From NCBI GenBank assembly GCA_030512295.1, contig JAULSR010000001.1:310001-374000 (forward strand): a DNA stretch of 64,000 nucleotides. The letters run 5' to 3'. This DNA comes from Bombardia bombarda. Its lineage: Eukaryota; Ascomycota; Sordariomycetes; Sordariales; Lasiosphaeriaceae. Under the pieces are notes generated by a model. The model was given only the letters and a program-made list of their open reading frames with translations. It ran no database searches and was not told the origin of the DNA. Positions 44,496 through 56,135 of the stretch are shown piece after piece (within the stretch, counting starts at the first letter, position 1; every line of letters starts with the position of its first letter). Made by a program: the position numbers and the translations under genes.

Positions 44496-47310
44496 ATGTC
44501 TTCTCGTACGGATTCTCCTTTACCACCACCGCCGCCGGTATCGCCACCGCCGCCAGCACCGGCACCGGTATCGTATAGCAGCATCCCAAAGAGAAACATC
44601 ACACCGTCACTGTCGGCCCAGCGGCTCTCAAGCAGCTCCTCACCGGCTCCGAGCGACAGCTTCACACACTCCAGGAGTCCACCCTCTCCACCAACTACGA
44701 GGCCAACGCCAGTCTCTGTTCCAACTGGAGAAACGCGCATGATACTTGCATTAGACTATGGAACAACGTTCACCGGTATGTTCTCGTTCTTAGCTAACCA
44801 CGGGTTGGCGCTTTGCCACGACCACATACCCCTACTCACACGGTGAAAAGGTATCGCATATCTCTCCATTGCGTCCAGGCAAAAGGAACAGGACCCAGAT
44901 GCCCTTGCCGAGGACATTCGTGTGCTCCAGGGCTGGCCGACGCACGAATCGCAAAAAGCGCCCTCAGAGATTTCGTATTCGCCATCCCCAAAGGGCTGTC
45001 GGCAATGGGGCTACGACATTGACGACAACTCACGCGTGCTCAAGTGGACGAAGCTGGAGCTCGAGGAGACCAGGAACCGGTCCTGGGAGCTGCGCACACT
45101 CGCTGAGACGCTTTACGGGCTGCGCATGGTCGACCTGAGCGAGTCCGAGATCATCAAGAACAATATCCCCCGTCACCTCGCTAAAGAGCCCGAGGATATC
45201 GTCAAGGATTATCTGGACTACATTGCCGAGCAGACCCTGGAGGAGATTGTTGATAAGGTTGGGAGACACGTCCCGGATAACATCCACATCGATATGGTTG
45301 TTACTCATCCAGCTGTAAGTGCTGCAGTTGTTGCTTTTCAGGGTTGGCCACGGCTAATTCTTTCCTTCTCTCAAACAGCAATGGTCTGATCGGGCGCTGA
45401 ACTCTACCTATCGCGCCGTGCGTGCTGCGTTCAACAAAGACCTCTTTGCCAAGATCCGCAACATCTCTTTCGTGACCGAGCCAGAAGCTTGTGCTCACTA
45501 TACGCTACGAGAGGCATGGCGGGAGGACCACTTGCGGTTCAGAAGGGTAAGTGACGGGTATTCCGGAAGACGGTTGAAACTTGTTGGAACTGACTTGAAT
45601 TAGAATGACTGCTTCATTGTCGTTGATGCCGGCGGTGGTACTGTGGTAAGTTAATACACTGATAAACGCCTGTAAGACTTTACAAGCTAAAACTACGACA
45701 GGACCTGGCCTCGTACAAGGTAGTGAGCATGGACGTTGAGAAGAAGCAGATCGGGCTGGAACAAATTGGTGTCCCCATTGGTACGTTCAATGTCATCTCC
45801 TAAAAGGCTATCTCTTTCCGGCGTAAATGAATGGGCCATGTGCTAACCGTATATCAGGGGAGAAATGCGGCGCCACATGCATTGACCGAAGCTTTGCGAA
45901 ATTTGTGGAAGAGCGTCTAGGTCCAGAGGACTGGGACAGATTAATTGATGCCGACGCCCAGGACCACGCGACAGGCGGTCATTCTATCGTCAAGCCAAAG
46001 CTGCGCATGCTGCACGGCAGGTTCGAGCCCATCAAGCACGGCTTCGACGGCAAGGACCAGAAACTGGGGTTCCCGATCCAGCTGCCGCGGGGAATTGGCA
46101 CGGTCGACAACGAGGAGAAGGGCATCTTGAATGGTGCCATCAAGATTACAGTGTATGTTGACCTATCATTTCTTCTTTCGTGCAGGATCTGTCCGACTAA
46201 CACGGGTCGGGCATATAGGGACGACTTGAAGAGCATGTTTCAGTACTCTGTCGACAGGACTTTGTATTTGATCGGCCAAGCAGCCACCCAGATTGAGATT
46301 GTCCATAAACTCAAGGTCAAGGTGAGTTGAAAATAGTGGTCGGCCAGCTTCCAAACCCTTGCATATGACGTACTGACCATCTGAGAAGAAAATATTTCTC
46401 TCTGGCGGCTTTGCTAGGAGTCAGTATCTTTACGATCGAGTCAAGCAGTTTGGTCAGTTCCGCAGAATAGATGTCGAGAGAGGCGATGACTGGTAAGTTT
46501 CAACATTTATCCACATCTTTCCCTTGACTATGGCTATCAAAAGAACACCAACTAATATGCCCACCACCCTGCACAGCTGGAGTGCAGTAGCGAAAGGCGC
46601 CATCATCAAGTCCCTAGGTGTCTACACCGAGAAGCCCCTCCTCGTCAAAGCCTGCCCCCGACACTACGGCATCAAGGTCCGCACGCAGTACGCAGCATAC
46701 AAGCACCAACAAACAGATGCCGAGATAGACCTCGAGGGCGTGCAGTGGGCGACGGACCAGATCCGCTGGTTCATCCAGCAGGGCGACGCCATCTTCCCCA
46801 ACAAGCCCATCGTCGCCACGTACGACTGCCACTGGTCCATGAAGGCCAGCGACTATCCCACACCGCAAATTCATCATAGCAGACGGAGGCATGAGCGAGA
46901 CAGCGGAAACGCCAACGCCAACGCGCAGCCGTCGGCTGAGGTATTCCGGGATGTTGTGTTTATCGCCTCGGCGCAGCAGGATGCGCCGATACGGTTCGCG
47001 TCAATTGATAAATGTAAGACTCTTGCTCTCTTTTCTCTACCTACTGGCTGGTGCGGTTGATGCTGACAATACTGCTGTAACAGCCCAAGACCAGGTCGTC
47101 ACGCTGCGATGCGACCTGACCAAGGTGCCCGAGGGCCAGATGGGAGAGTTCTCCAACAAGCAGGTGGGCAAGTACCTCAAGTTTTGGGTCAAGGTGGAAA
47201 TCCACGTCTTTGATCGTGTTGAGGTCAAGATCACGAGCGGCGGCAAGGTGCTGGCGTCCAAGGAGGTGCCGCTAGCGTTGCCGCCCAAGAATAATGTGGC
47301 GCCGCAATGA
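44496..47310 (+). CDS. HSPA12-like Hsp70-family ATPase
   Basis: Divergent Hsp70/actin-fold ATPase expanded in filamentous fungi; physiological clients unknown. Ten exons: 44496-44775, 44851-45314, 45379-45546, 45604-45645, 45702-45780, 45858-46152, 46219-46321, 46389-46492, 46577-47013, 47084-47310 (2199 nt, 732 aa). All junctions use GT-AG and keep frame. A ~85-residue Pro/Ser-rich head precedes phosphate-1 motif ILALDYGTTFTGIAYL. Phosphate-2 is FIVVDAGGGTVDLASYKV; the adenosine motif is IFLSGGFARSQYL. The typical EEVT/EEVD Hsp70 tail and a canonical peptide-binding domain are absent; instead there is a C-terminal beta-rich segment (TLRCDLTKVPEGQM..KFWVKVEIHVFDRVEVKI), as in HSPA12-type fungal proteins. 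Likely cytosolic. Confidence 0.92.
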
Positions 47311-48067
47311 TGGATGGGTCTGGACATGAGATGATGGGTGTTTATGTATCTAATTATTTTTTTTATTTTATTTTAGATTTGACAGAAAGGAGCGAAAGGA
47401 GTTGGATACCTTTGAGGAAATACGCATTTATACACATTAGATTTGGTTATACATGCGCTAGGATTCATTCAGTCTTCAATGCTTAGGGTTGGTGTTCTTG
47501 GCTCATCCATGTTTTCTTTTTTCCTCCCAGCTAGATATGTTGTGACAGTCATGGTGCCACGCCATACAAGTTATGCATGGAAAAAAATAACTCATGATAT
47601 TCTTTATAAACGCGACGCTAGGGGTATATGTATATTATGACTGACACTAAAAAGAACAGTTGATGGAGGCAAAGAGAAAAGTTCAAGAAGTCTGTCCATC
47701 CATAATAAGAGCGTAGGGACAATAGGGAGCTTGTGAAGTAGAAAGCAGAATGACAGTGACCCATCCCATAGCCAATTAATATTGGAAGACTCGGAAGGAA
47801 AATGCAAACAAAATCGATCCGAGCAAGAGGCTTTTTTTTTTTTATGACAAACAAGCACGGATAGCGACTGTCTGTCTTAGGATATCCATTATACCCAGCC
47901 AAATTAGCCATCTCTCCCATCTCCTTCAACAAAAAACACTTGTAACAAAACGAAGCAAGCGCGTAGACTAGATAGACTCCTCGAACTCCATTCCTCCTTC
48001 AACCATAACATCACCGGGCATCCACCTCCCCTACACCCACCCATATACCCATGTATGATATACCCAC
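47311..48067. other. Convergent 3' spacer
   Basis: AT-rich 3' flanks with T and A tracts; no gene supported. Confidence 0.5.
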
Positions 48068-48835
48068 CTACCCATTCAGCGTCTGGGCAATCCACTTGAT
48101 CTCCTCCAGCTCGTCATCCGTCCACATGGACGGCGGCATCGAGTTCCAGGTATTCACGATGTTGCGAATATCCGCCAGGATGGCATCGAGCTGGACCTTC
48201 TTCTCGAGGCGCAGCGGCTGGTTGGGCTCGTACGACGACGAGAGCGACCACATCTCGAGGTGGATCTCAAACATGCGGCGCAGGAGCTTGGTGCAGCGGC
48301 GGACGTCGGCCGACGTGATCTGCGGCTCGGGGAAGTCGCCCGGGCCGACGACGGAGCCGCCCGAGGTGTTGGGCGACTGCTGATGCATGATGCTGCTGCG
48401 GCGGCCGGAACTGCTGGCACCGGAGCTGCTGCCGGTGCCGGTGGTGTCGAAGCTGTTGCCCTTGCTCTTGCTGCTGTTGCCGCCGCCGCTGTAGCCCCTG
48501 GTGGTGGTGGTGGGTTCGGGGAAGAGCAGCGGTTGTGCTGCGGGCCGCTGGGCGGACATGGCGGGTCTGTGGGACTGCGTCACGGGGTTGTTTTGGTGGT
48601 GCATCATGCGCTGATGAAGGGCGGGGTACATCTCGGGGATGGGCTTCAGCGGGCTGTAGGTAGAGCGGGAGACGTCGGTGGCCATGGTGGTCGTGGTGCC
48701 GAAGGTGGTGGTGCTACCATTGTAGAGGGCGTATCCTCTTGAGCCGTCGGAGTCGAGACCCGTGTAGTTTGCCGTGCTTGCCAGATTGGCGGGGGTGGGC
48801 TTTTGTTTGATGCCGAGCATCTTCCTGAGCCCCAT
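48068..48835 (-). CDS. Conserved hypothetical fungal protein
   Basis: Single-exon frame of 255 codons from ATG at 48835. The N-terminal two thirds are low-complexity: Thr-rich (STTTFGTTTTMATD), then a Ser/Gly-rich stretch (GNSSKSKG..GSSSGASSSGRRSS). The C-terminal ~85 residues look folded and mostly helical: TSADVRRCTKLLRRMFEIHL, LEKKVQLDAILADIRNIVNT, WTDDELEEIKWIAQTL. No catalytic motif or known domain that I recognise. The contrast between the disordered head and the conserved-looking helical tail suggests an adaptor, which is inference only. Confidence 0.68.
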   Translation of the reverse strand: MGLRKMLGIKQKPTPANLASTANYTGLDSDGSRGYALYNGSTTTFGTTTTMATDVSRSTYSPLKPIPEMYPALHQRMMHHQNNPVTQSHRPAMSAQRPAAQPLLFPEPTTTTRGYSGGGNSSKSKGNSFDTTGTGSSSGASSSGRRSSIMHQQSPNTSGGSVVGPGDFPEPQITSADVRRCTKLLRRMFEIHLEMWSLSSSYEPNQPLRLEKKVQLDAILADIRNIVNTWNSMPPSMWTDDELEEIKWIAQTLNG

Positions 48836-50525
48836 GGCGATGGAGGCTGCACTGTCGAGAAGACAGTGGGTTTGTTAAGGTAAAGGGAAGTGCAATGGGG
48901 TCAGTTCCGAGTGTGAGTATGCCTTTGTCGGGGGCGGGCTTCTAGAAGAGAAGAGTGGAAAATAATAGTTGGGGGCAACACAACGGCGTAAGTCGTGAAG
49001 GAATTGGGTGCGGCCCCCCCTTAAAACAGCTTGGGGAGTCGAAGCCCGCGGAGAAGCTGGACAGGCAAGGAATTGTTCTTTCTGAGCATCCCTCTCTCAC
49101 TTGGACCGAATATCCGTATTCCACGGCCTGAAAGGAGGGGGACTCAAGGGGGGGGGGGGGGGGGGCACCTGTGCCACGCTCACTCAAGCGCGGCAACTTC
49201 AACTGACAGAGCTTCATCGGACAAGACCAATGATGTCTGCCCGCCACAAAGCCTGGCCTTCAAAAGACAGACAGACGGCAGACCGATGAGCCTTGGGACG
49301 GCGAACTACCACTGTGAATTGTCAATAGTTCGCCAAGGGTTGGGGGGCAGCGACAGCAAGACTTGTGCTCACAAGTAGGCCGTGCGAATTGAGAGAGAGC
49401 TAGGTTTCGATAGACTGTGTGGTCTGGAATTGTCTTGTGCTTGCGTAAGCGCTATGTGATGTGGTTCAGCCCGTCCCGATTGAGGAGAAAGAGGCGTTCC
49501 CAAACTCCAAAGCACCGCCACAGCGCCTATCCTACTTAGTGGCACGGTATGTTTAGGCCAAGGCTCAATCAGCGTTCCAGCCCAGCAGAATAAGCAAGCG
49601 CCGTCGAAAGGCGAATTTCTCAGCGACGTCATTCATGGTTTTGTTGTTGTTGTTGTTGTAAACAACCATTCAGAACTGACCATTTGCCGCTTAGCTGGTA
49701 GTAAAATTAACGAGAACGCTAGGGATGAACGAGGAGGGAAGAAGGGAAGACAAGAGGAGACGCGATGACCAGGGGGACCAGGGAGGGCTTCTTGTGGGGT
49801 GGCCCCCTGTGTGGTTGGTGGCTTGGCAAACCAAGCTGAAGCCAAAAAGCATCTGTGCACGCGCTCCCCTTTCCGCTCGCTGTCTTTTGAACCCTGCACA
49901 CGATTCTAGGTACTGTCGCTTAAGCCGAAACCCATGTTTTTCCAAGCTTTGTACCTTTTCCAACCCTTGCGCACACACGCCCAACCCTAGCACGTCCCTT
50001 GTCAATATCTGCTCCACAAGTTTTATTTACCCATACCACCACAGTAGACCAAATTTCTATTTGATCACCAAAAACTTAGTTAGTCTAGAATAACTAAAAA
50101 CCCGTCGGGTATAATAGTTCTAGAACAGGAGCGGGGAGGACCATCTCCGGGCAGCTCCGCTCCTCTCCGCTTTTTCCAACCTCCACTCCGTCCATGACAG
50201 TCCCGCCCCGTCCCGTGCCGCCCCGCTCCGCCAAGAAGAACTAATGCAACCTCTTTTCAGACTCAATGATAAGTTACTACTTCAAGTTGGTGCTTTACTA
50301 TCTTGAAACTTCAATAAATTGGCGAGCTTTGCTCAGTGACGTACGTCTTTGCTCTGACACTTAACTATCCAAGGTCATTTTCAACTTCAGCTCCATCGTA
50401 CATACACCCATAGCAAAAAGATCTGAAGTCAACGAATTTCTTTTGTATGCCTGCTCAGTGTCCAAAAATCCAGGCGCTCACAACCTTCGCTACTATAGCT
50501 CGTAACTCGATGTTAACCTCCTTTC
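48836..50525. other. 1.7-kb spacer with G18 tract and CCGCTCC-rich patch
   Basis: No supportable gene. Holds an uninterrupted G18 (49148-49165) and a GC-rich patch at 50120-50230 with repeated CCGCTCC/CCGTCCC words that resembles a decayed repeat edge, without detectable terminal repeats. A TTG pentamer repeat occurs near 49641. Confidence 0.5.
49148..49165. repeat. Homopolymer G18
   Basis: Eighteen consecutive G residues on the plus strand in intergenic DNA. The exact length is unreliable in most sequencing chemistries. Confidence 0.95.
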
Positions 50526-51731
50526 TCAGATACAGGCTCGGGTGAAAATTAACTTGACCAAGTACTTCATATACTCTTCCATCCGCATGTCCCGCATTCC
50601 CTCCATATACACGTAATCCTCCAAACCCTTGAGCACGTATGTCGCATCCGTGAACACCACATCAGCAACAGGCGTCGCGATTGTGCCGGTGTCTGTGCCA
50701 TTAGCAGTACCAGTACTGGCTTCCTTCCTCTTCTTCTTGCCAACCTCAATCTCTGCAGCCCTCAGCAGCTCTCTGTACTTCTTTCTCTGAGAAGGCTCCC
50801 ACTCCATACCCGAATCATCCGTGGCGTACTCCGGCAGGTCCGGTGGTGCCCAATCTTCCATCGCCTCAACGGGAATCAACGCGGCCACCTCAATCGGCGC
50901 CGCTATGATGCCGTTCCATCCAGGTCCCCACGGAAACTCGGGGTCTTCGCCAGCTGCTGCTTGCGGACTTCAAAGGCCCGGCGGAACGCGTAGTCGTCCA
51001 TTTCAAAATAGTATTCTGCCGCCGTCGCCCAGGGGCCCTTACCCGTGACGGGGTGTGGGCCAATGATGAAGTGATCTGGGTCTGTCTCGTCCTGGTACAG
51101 GCTTCCAATCTTGTCAAAGGGGAACGATGCTAGCTCTGCCTGCAAGCGGACGAGATCCGGAAGTGGGGGCTTCCGCATGACGGGCGTATACGTGTCCATG
51201 ATAATGAAGGGCGCACCGATTTCGTTGGTGACATCAGCCGAATAGCGATGGACTACGGGGACCGGAATAGAAGTTTGGGTTCTGGAAAGTTCAGAGAGGC
51301 CACCTCAGCCTTGACCATCTGGCCAAGATAGGAGGTGTCGCGAGCGACCACTGTTTCACTCGGCAGGTTGAGCCTCACGGTCCAGAGCATATTGTCGTCG
51401 AATATAATATCCCATTGCTTCTTAACGCAGCAATCTTTGTTGAAGAAATGATAGTGCCATGCGAGGCCATCCTCCTCGTTGGGCGTAACCCGGCATGGAA
51501 TGCCAGCGCGCAAATCCGAGAGGAGCTTACGAAGAGCATCCTACTTAGGAGGAAGACGCCGTTCATCATCGTCATTGGCTGCTTTGATTTCGTTGTGCTT
51601 GTGACGTGGGCAGACTTCGCCTAGTGGCGAACGGTATATTGGATTTGGTGACATGAGTCGTCCGTGGGCAGATCGCTGCTGGGAGCGTTGGTGAGTGGAG
51701 CGTCGGTGAATAGAGCGCTGTCAGATGTCAT
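50526..51731 (-). pseudogene. Broken aminoglycoside-phosphotransferase-like (APH family) gene
   Basis: Pieces of one kinase-like APH fold are spread over three frames on the minus strand. The start is probably MTSDSALFTDAP (51731). It continues as DALRKLLSDLRAGIPCRV, VRLNLPSETVVAR and IPVPVVHRYSADVTNEIGA. The last part holds FDKIGSLYQDETDPDHFIIG, GPWATAAEYYFEMDDYAFRR and a tail WNGIIAAPIEVAALIP. An in-frame TAG at 51541-51543 (AAGTAG) and at least three frame changes (near 51620, 51283 and 50940) interrupt it. The usual catalytic segment HxDxxxxN and the following DWD are not found between YAFRR and the tail, so about 40 residues appear deleted. Even with perfect reading frames it should be catalytically dead. 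Such genes are numerous and fast-evolving in fungi. Confidence 0.7.
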
Positions 51732-52743
51732 TTTAAGACTTGACTGTCTCCGGGTAGATATCGTAGAAGAAGATGTAGGTAGTTGGATGGAAAATGGTAC
51801 GTTATTGTTTCTGTTGTGGTTGTCTGGTATTGTGCTTAACAAACGAGACTGAACAGACCGGTTCTGGGTGGTGGTGGTGGTGGCGGTGGCGGTATTTTAT
51901 ACGTGTGAGGAGCATGTCTATGACACAGCCGAGCCACATGGGTAGTTGTTTGTCAACACCACGAAACTGCCAACTGCACGAATGACTGTCAAACACATGA
52001 GTGATTGTCAACAACATGACTGTTTGTCAACAACATGACTGTTTGTCAACAACATGTTATTGTGCGAGCTCAATGAACCAATCGCTGAGGAAAGCAAGTG
52101 TTGATTTTGATCTGCTCAAAACAAAGAGATCTCAAAATAAATACCGTCTGGGCGAAACAGCGAATCATAGGAGGATGAGGCTGACTTCACAACAATGACG
52201 ATGGCTCAAATGAGAAACTAGTTTCAACGATCTGTCCAAAGCGTTCGGGGAGGGTCAGCACATGAATGAGCAGTAAGTAACATACCTTCACTGAAGTGAA
52301 CTCACGGTAACGCATTCATGAACCCTCTTGTGCGCGCTGAATTTATGACAACCAGCAAACTCCTACTCGTATTTCGAGCCGTACTTTTCGTGACACAAGA
52401 TACCTCCTGCATCGTTGTTCCAAATCTTGGGGCGGGAATCTAATGGCCCACTCTATGCTTTCTGTGAAATTTCTCCAAAAGTATTCAGACTTTCTTCAGC
52501 AACCCGTCAACGTTTTATTCCTAGATTGTAAGTCGATGACATCCACATGATACTCGGGTGCATTTCCTTGACACATACCATCCTGAACGCTCTGGAATGT
52601 CAAAATCGATTACCACATAAAGTAGTTCGTGTGTCATTGCCTGCTATGCACGCTCACGTACTTTCAGCAGAGAGGGCCACACCCTGGCCCGCCCCCATTT
52701 CCATAAGCCCCAGCTACACCCATCCCACCCATCCCAAAGTGTA
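51732..52743. other. Spacer with tandem repeat
   Basis: No gene supported. Contains a CA/GGT-rich patch (51868-51893) and the 19-bp tandem repeat listed separately. Confidence 0.5.
51986..52056. repeat. 19-bp tandem repeat (TGTCAACAACATGACTGTT), about 3.7 copies
   Basis: Two exact central copies flanked by one diverged copy on each side; a further TTTGTCAACACCA word occurs at about 51950. Non-coding. Confidence 0.88.
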
Positions 52744-53638
52744 TCATGCCTTTATCCCCCCGCTTAGCAGGACACTCTGGCCCGTCATGTACCCCGTTTG
52801 GCAGAACATGAGCACCACGTTCGCCACCTCTTGTGGCGTCCCCAGCCTCCCCAGCGGTATGTTCTTCACATCCCCTGGCGTGCCCTCAACATACTTCGCA
52901 TCCGGAATCATGCCCGTCTCGCCAATCATGGCAGGCGCCACATCATTAACTGTAATGCCGTCCTTGGCATGCTTCCACGCCAGGCACTTCATCAGGCCCT
53001 GCAGCCCCGCCTTGCTGGCAGCGTAGTGACACCCGTTGATGCCGGCCCCGTGCGCGGCGATGGACGAGACAAAGATAATGCGTCCCCACTTCCTGGCAGC
53101 CATGGGTGGAATGCTCAACTTGGAGAGGATAAAGGACGCGCGCAGGTTAATATCGATGGTGTAGTCGAACTCTTCGATCGAGATGTCGGCAATGTCAGGG
53201 ATGCGCTTGCCGTGCCCGGCGTTGGAGACGAGGATGTCTGGGCCGTCGCGGCCGTGCAATTCCTGGATGCTGCGGAAGAGGCGTGAGATGTCGTCTGCTG
53301 AGCCGACGTCGACTCTGTGGGTGGAAATCAGGGGATGTGGAGCGCCGTCGTTGTCACCACTGGGAGAGGATGGGCTGGTGCTGGCGTCCTGGGAGACTGG
53401 AAGACCCCAGAGCTCGTCTTTGAGTGCGTTGATCTTGTCCTCGCTACTAGAGTACGTTAAGGCGAGGTTGACGCCTTGCTGCCAGAGTGCGCGCGCGCAA
53501 GCAGCTCCAATTCTGAAAGAGGGGTGGTGTTAGCTGCTGGATCGCGATATATGGTGTTGGGGTGGGGATTGCATGCCCGCCCGAAGCTCCAGTGATGAGG
53601 GCGAGTTTCCCCCGGATCTCATTGTCAACTTTGGCCAT
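52744..53638 (-). CDS. Short-chain dehydrogenase/reductase (FabG-like SDR) with GC-AG intron
   Basis: NAD(P)-dependent classical SDR, closest in motif pattern to 3-oxoacyl-ACP reductases and related sugar/alcohol dehydrogenases. Exons 53638-53577 and 53512-52744 give 276 aa. The cofactor motif is LITGASGGIGAACARAL. DILVSNAGHG is the NAG motif, SSIAAHG holds the catalytic Ser, and YAASK the Tyr/Lys pair. The C-terminal end is LMFCQTGYMTGQSVLLSGG. The only intron (53576-53513, 64 nt) splits the Gly-rich motif and starts with GCATGC, not GT. No GT position would keep the motif, so a GC-AG intron is the best reading. An extra ~25-residue Ser-rich loop (SQDASTSPSSPSGD) follows beta 2. Substrate unknown. 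Confidence 0.88.
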
Positions 53639-54754
53639 ATTGTATGCTTCCAAGGTTGTTGAGTGCAGACTGTGAAGCAAGCGTGGAACGACCAGCTAAC
53701 AGCCCGGTGGGGTGTGCTGAAGTAACTATTCCGGTATTTGAAGCAGGAGCGATGCAGGTAGCTCTTGCCCAGGGAGCCGGAATTGGTAATACTAGGTAGT
53801 CATTCAACAAGTTAGGCGGCCAGTTCCAAGACAAAGACCAATAGGAGAGGGGCATCAGACCATCAAGATAGAGACCATCAAGATAGAGACCATCAAGATA
53901 GCGTAACCGGCCAACTTCGGCCGATTGACACCCCCGCACAACGGTCGCCCCCGCCCCGGACGTGCCTGCCGCATGAATGCACCTTCCCGACAACAACCTT
54001 CTCCCGTCATCAACCGTTTACAGGTCCCACCTGTCAACTTGGGTCCGGATCGGAAGCCACGATTCGGAAGAGCAATTAAGGTTCACATCACCGAGGTCAC
54101 TCATCATGTCTGAGTCACCGGAAAATAACTCCAAAGGGCGCAGCTTTGAAGCAACCCATATTGTGACCACTCTTGGGTCCTTGACGCCTTGTCGCTGACA
54201 TGATCCCCAAGCAACGTTGCTTTAATTGTCGCTGTCTTGAAAAATTTGGCAATTTACCGGTTGTGTTATTCATCGCACAGTCCGAGTGGAAGTGCGCCCA
54301 GACACACCCCCCCAATGAGTCACCGCACACAATTGGACCAAACATAAAATAGCGACTGCCAGTGCTTTTGGCCATGAAGGTGCCTGCGTCAACGGTTCAA
54401 ACTGTGTGCATCGACTGATCAAGTGCCAGATACCGCCTTCGCCGACGTAACCTAAGCATAAAGTGATCATTCTGCCCTGCAAAAGGTAAAATAGTGGGAT
54501 CGAGGCAGGTACTGGTTTGTGGCTTCCAGATTGCGATAGGCTGCATGCATGCATCCAGGCCTTCTTCAAACTTTCGCACTCTTTTGTCACGTCGCACTCC
54601 TGTCTATCAACATCATCGGCAAATGATCTGAAATAGGGGGCAAAAACATTTCAACGCCCATACGGTCATAAAAGCAAGCACTATCAGCATCACCATCACC
54701 ACCACGACTGCAGCAGAAGAACTTAAGCAGCACACAACAAGAACCCCATCCAAA
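53639..54754. other. Divergent promoter region SDR / GNAT
   Basis: 1.1 kb between divergent starts. Contains a 15-bp tandem repeat (53858-53900). Short frames are not supported. Confidence 0.5.
53858..53900. repeat. 15-bp tandem repeat (GAGACCATCAAGATA), about 3 copies
   Basis: Three consecutive near-perfect copies of GAGACCATCAAGATA in the spacer upstream of the SDR gene. Confidence 0.88.
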
Positions 54755-55729
54755 ATGGGCACCCCCTTCGTCTCCCTCCTCAAACCGAGTACCTCACTCT
54801 CCCACTACGACCGCACCCTCCCGCCCTCGGAGCAGATCCACCCCTCCATCCCGACCACCTTCCGCGACGCCATGATCGTCCGCGAGCAGGTCTACGTGCA
54901 CGAGCAGGGCGTCCCCCTCCCAAACGAGTTCGACACCGACGACCCGCGCGCCTGCCACTGGGTCGTCTACGCCTCCATCAGCCAGGTCGTCGCCCGTGAG
55001 GAGCGCTGCCCCTGGACCAACGACATCGTGACGCCCCGCCGGAGCGAGACTAAGTCGGTCCCCATCGGCACCATCAGGCTCGTGCCCTTTCCGCACCCGC
55101 CCCACCCGCGCAACGGCGGCGTCTACGTCGACGGCATGCTCACCAACGCGGGCGAGCCCGTGGCTGCTGCTCCCAAGGTTGTGGATGGTGACAGTACGGG
55201 CAGGGGCAGGAGCAAGAGCAGAGGTGGGGGCAGGAGTGGCAGCAATGCCAATGACGAGGAGGAAGCTAAGGTCCCGGTCGTGGCGCCCCTGACGGAAAGC
55301 GAGATGCGTCGGCTGAACGGCTCGCTGCTACCATTCACCAGGGACCGGGCGACGGACATGCACGACGGCTTGGAGCCTTATGTCAAGCTGGGCCGGCTCG
55401 CCGTGGTCAAGGAGTTCCGTGGACGTGGCATTGCCGGCTTGCTGATCCGCGCAGCGCTGGGCTGGATGCAGGAGAACCCGACCTACTTCAACCCGAGCGT
55501 TGCCACCCTTGGCTTTGGACGTCTGTGCGCTGATACCAATAGAGATGTTCCTAAGTGGCATGGGCTCTTTTGCTGCCATGCACAAGACGATGCCATTCCG
55601 GTCTGGTCCAAACATGGCTTCAAGGCAGACGAGGCGATTGGTCACTGGCTGGAGGAGGGTATCCCACATGTGGGCATGTTCTTGCGATTACCAGTGGATC
55701 TGGAAACACATCGACTGCAAGCTTTGTGA
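54755..55729 (+). CDS. GNAT-family N-acetyltransferase
   Basis: Single-exon 324-aa protein. The N-terminal half has FRDAMIVREQVYVHEQGVPL, the usual start of ElaA/GNAT-like proteins (residues ~37-57), then PIGTIRLVPF (beta 4). A Gly/Ser/Arg-rich insertion (~145-170, RGRSKSRGGGRSG) splits the fold. Motif A, the acetyl-CoA pyrophosphate loop, is LGRLAVVKEFRGRGIAGLLI (~210-232). The C-terminal part (FCCHAQDDAIPVWSKHGF) matches the beta 6-7 arm seen in GNATs of this type, and EEGIPHVGMFLRL closes the fold. Substrate unknown (an amine, amino acid or polyamine are all possible). Cytosolic by lack of targeting signals. GC-rich at its 5' end with strong C-ending codon bias. Confidence 0.88.
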   Translation: MGTPFVSLLKPSTSLSHYDRTLPPSEQIHPSIPTTFRDAMIVREQVYVHEQGVPLPNEFDTDDPRACHWVVYASISQVVAREERCPWTNDIVTPRRSETKSVPIGTIRLVPFPHPPHPRNGGVYVDGMLTNAGEPVAAAPKVVDGDSTGRGRSKSRGGGRSGSNANDEEEAKVPVVAPLTESEMRRLNGSLLPFTRDRATDMHDGLEPYVKLGRLAVVKEFRGRGIAGLLIRAALGWMQENPTYFNPSVATLGFGRLCADTNRDVPKWHGLFCCHAQDDAIPVWSKHGFKADEAIGHWLEEGIPHVGMFLRLPVDLETHRLQAL

Positions 55730-56135
55730 TGTGTTGGGAGCTACCGGGCAACTGGTCGTACAAGTCAGGGGTTTGGAATTGTTATATCGATAGCTGGAGG
55801 CTTTGGGAAGGGTTGGTCGGCTTGTATTATTACTAGACGGGGGGGCCTGGCCATCACCAGTGCACTTAACAGGGAAGCTAAAACGGGATACACAAAGTAT
55901 AGAGCATAAACAACCTTGCGCCGAACCACCGGGTTTGATGACGAGGAAGGAATTCACGTATTCTCTCATTTAGCGAGAGCCCTGAGTTTCTGCCTGTTAT
56001 GACAAGAATGCCGTAGAAACCGCGTCCTCCAGGCCATATCGCAGAAATGCAGCCATGCAAAACACGCCGTAAAATCCGACCCGACCCGTTCCAACCACCC
56101 ACAAGCCAGCCCACAGTAGAGCAATGATTGTTGCT
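55730..56135. other. Convergent 3' spacer GNAT / uS7
   Basis: Short convergent spacer; no gene supported. Confidence 0.6.

Noticed and set aside
50100..50240. GC-rich patch considered as a transposon end or LTR
   Set aside because: No matching terminal repeat, target duplication or transposase fragment seen nearby.
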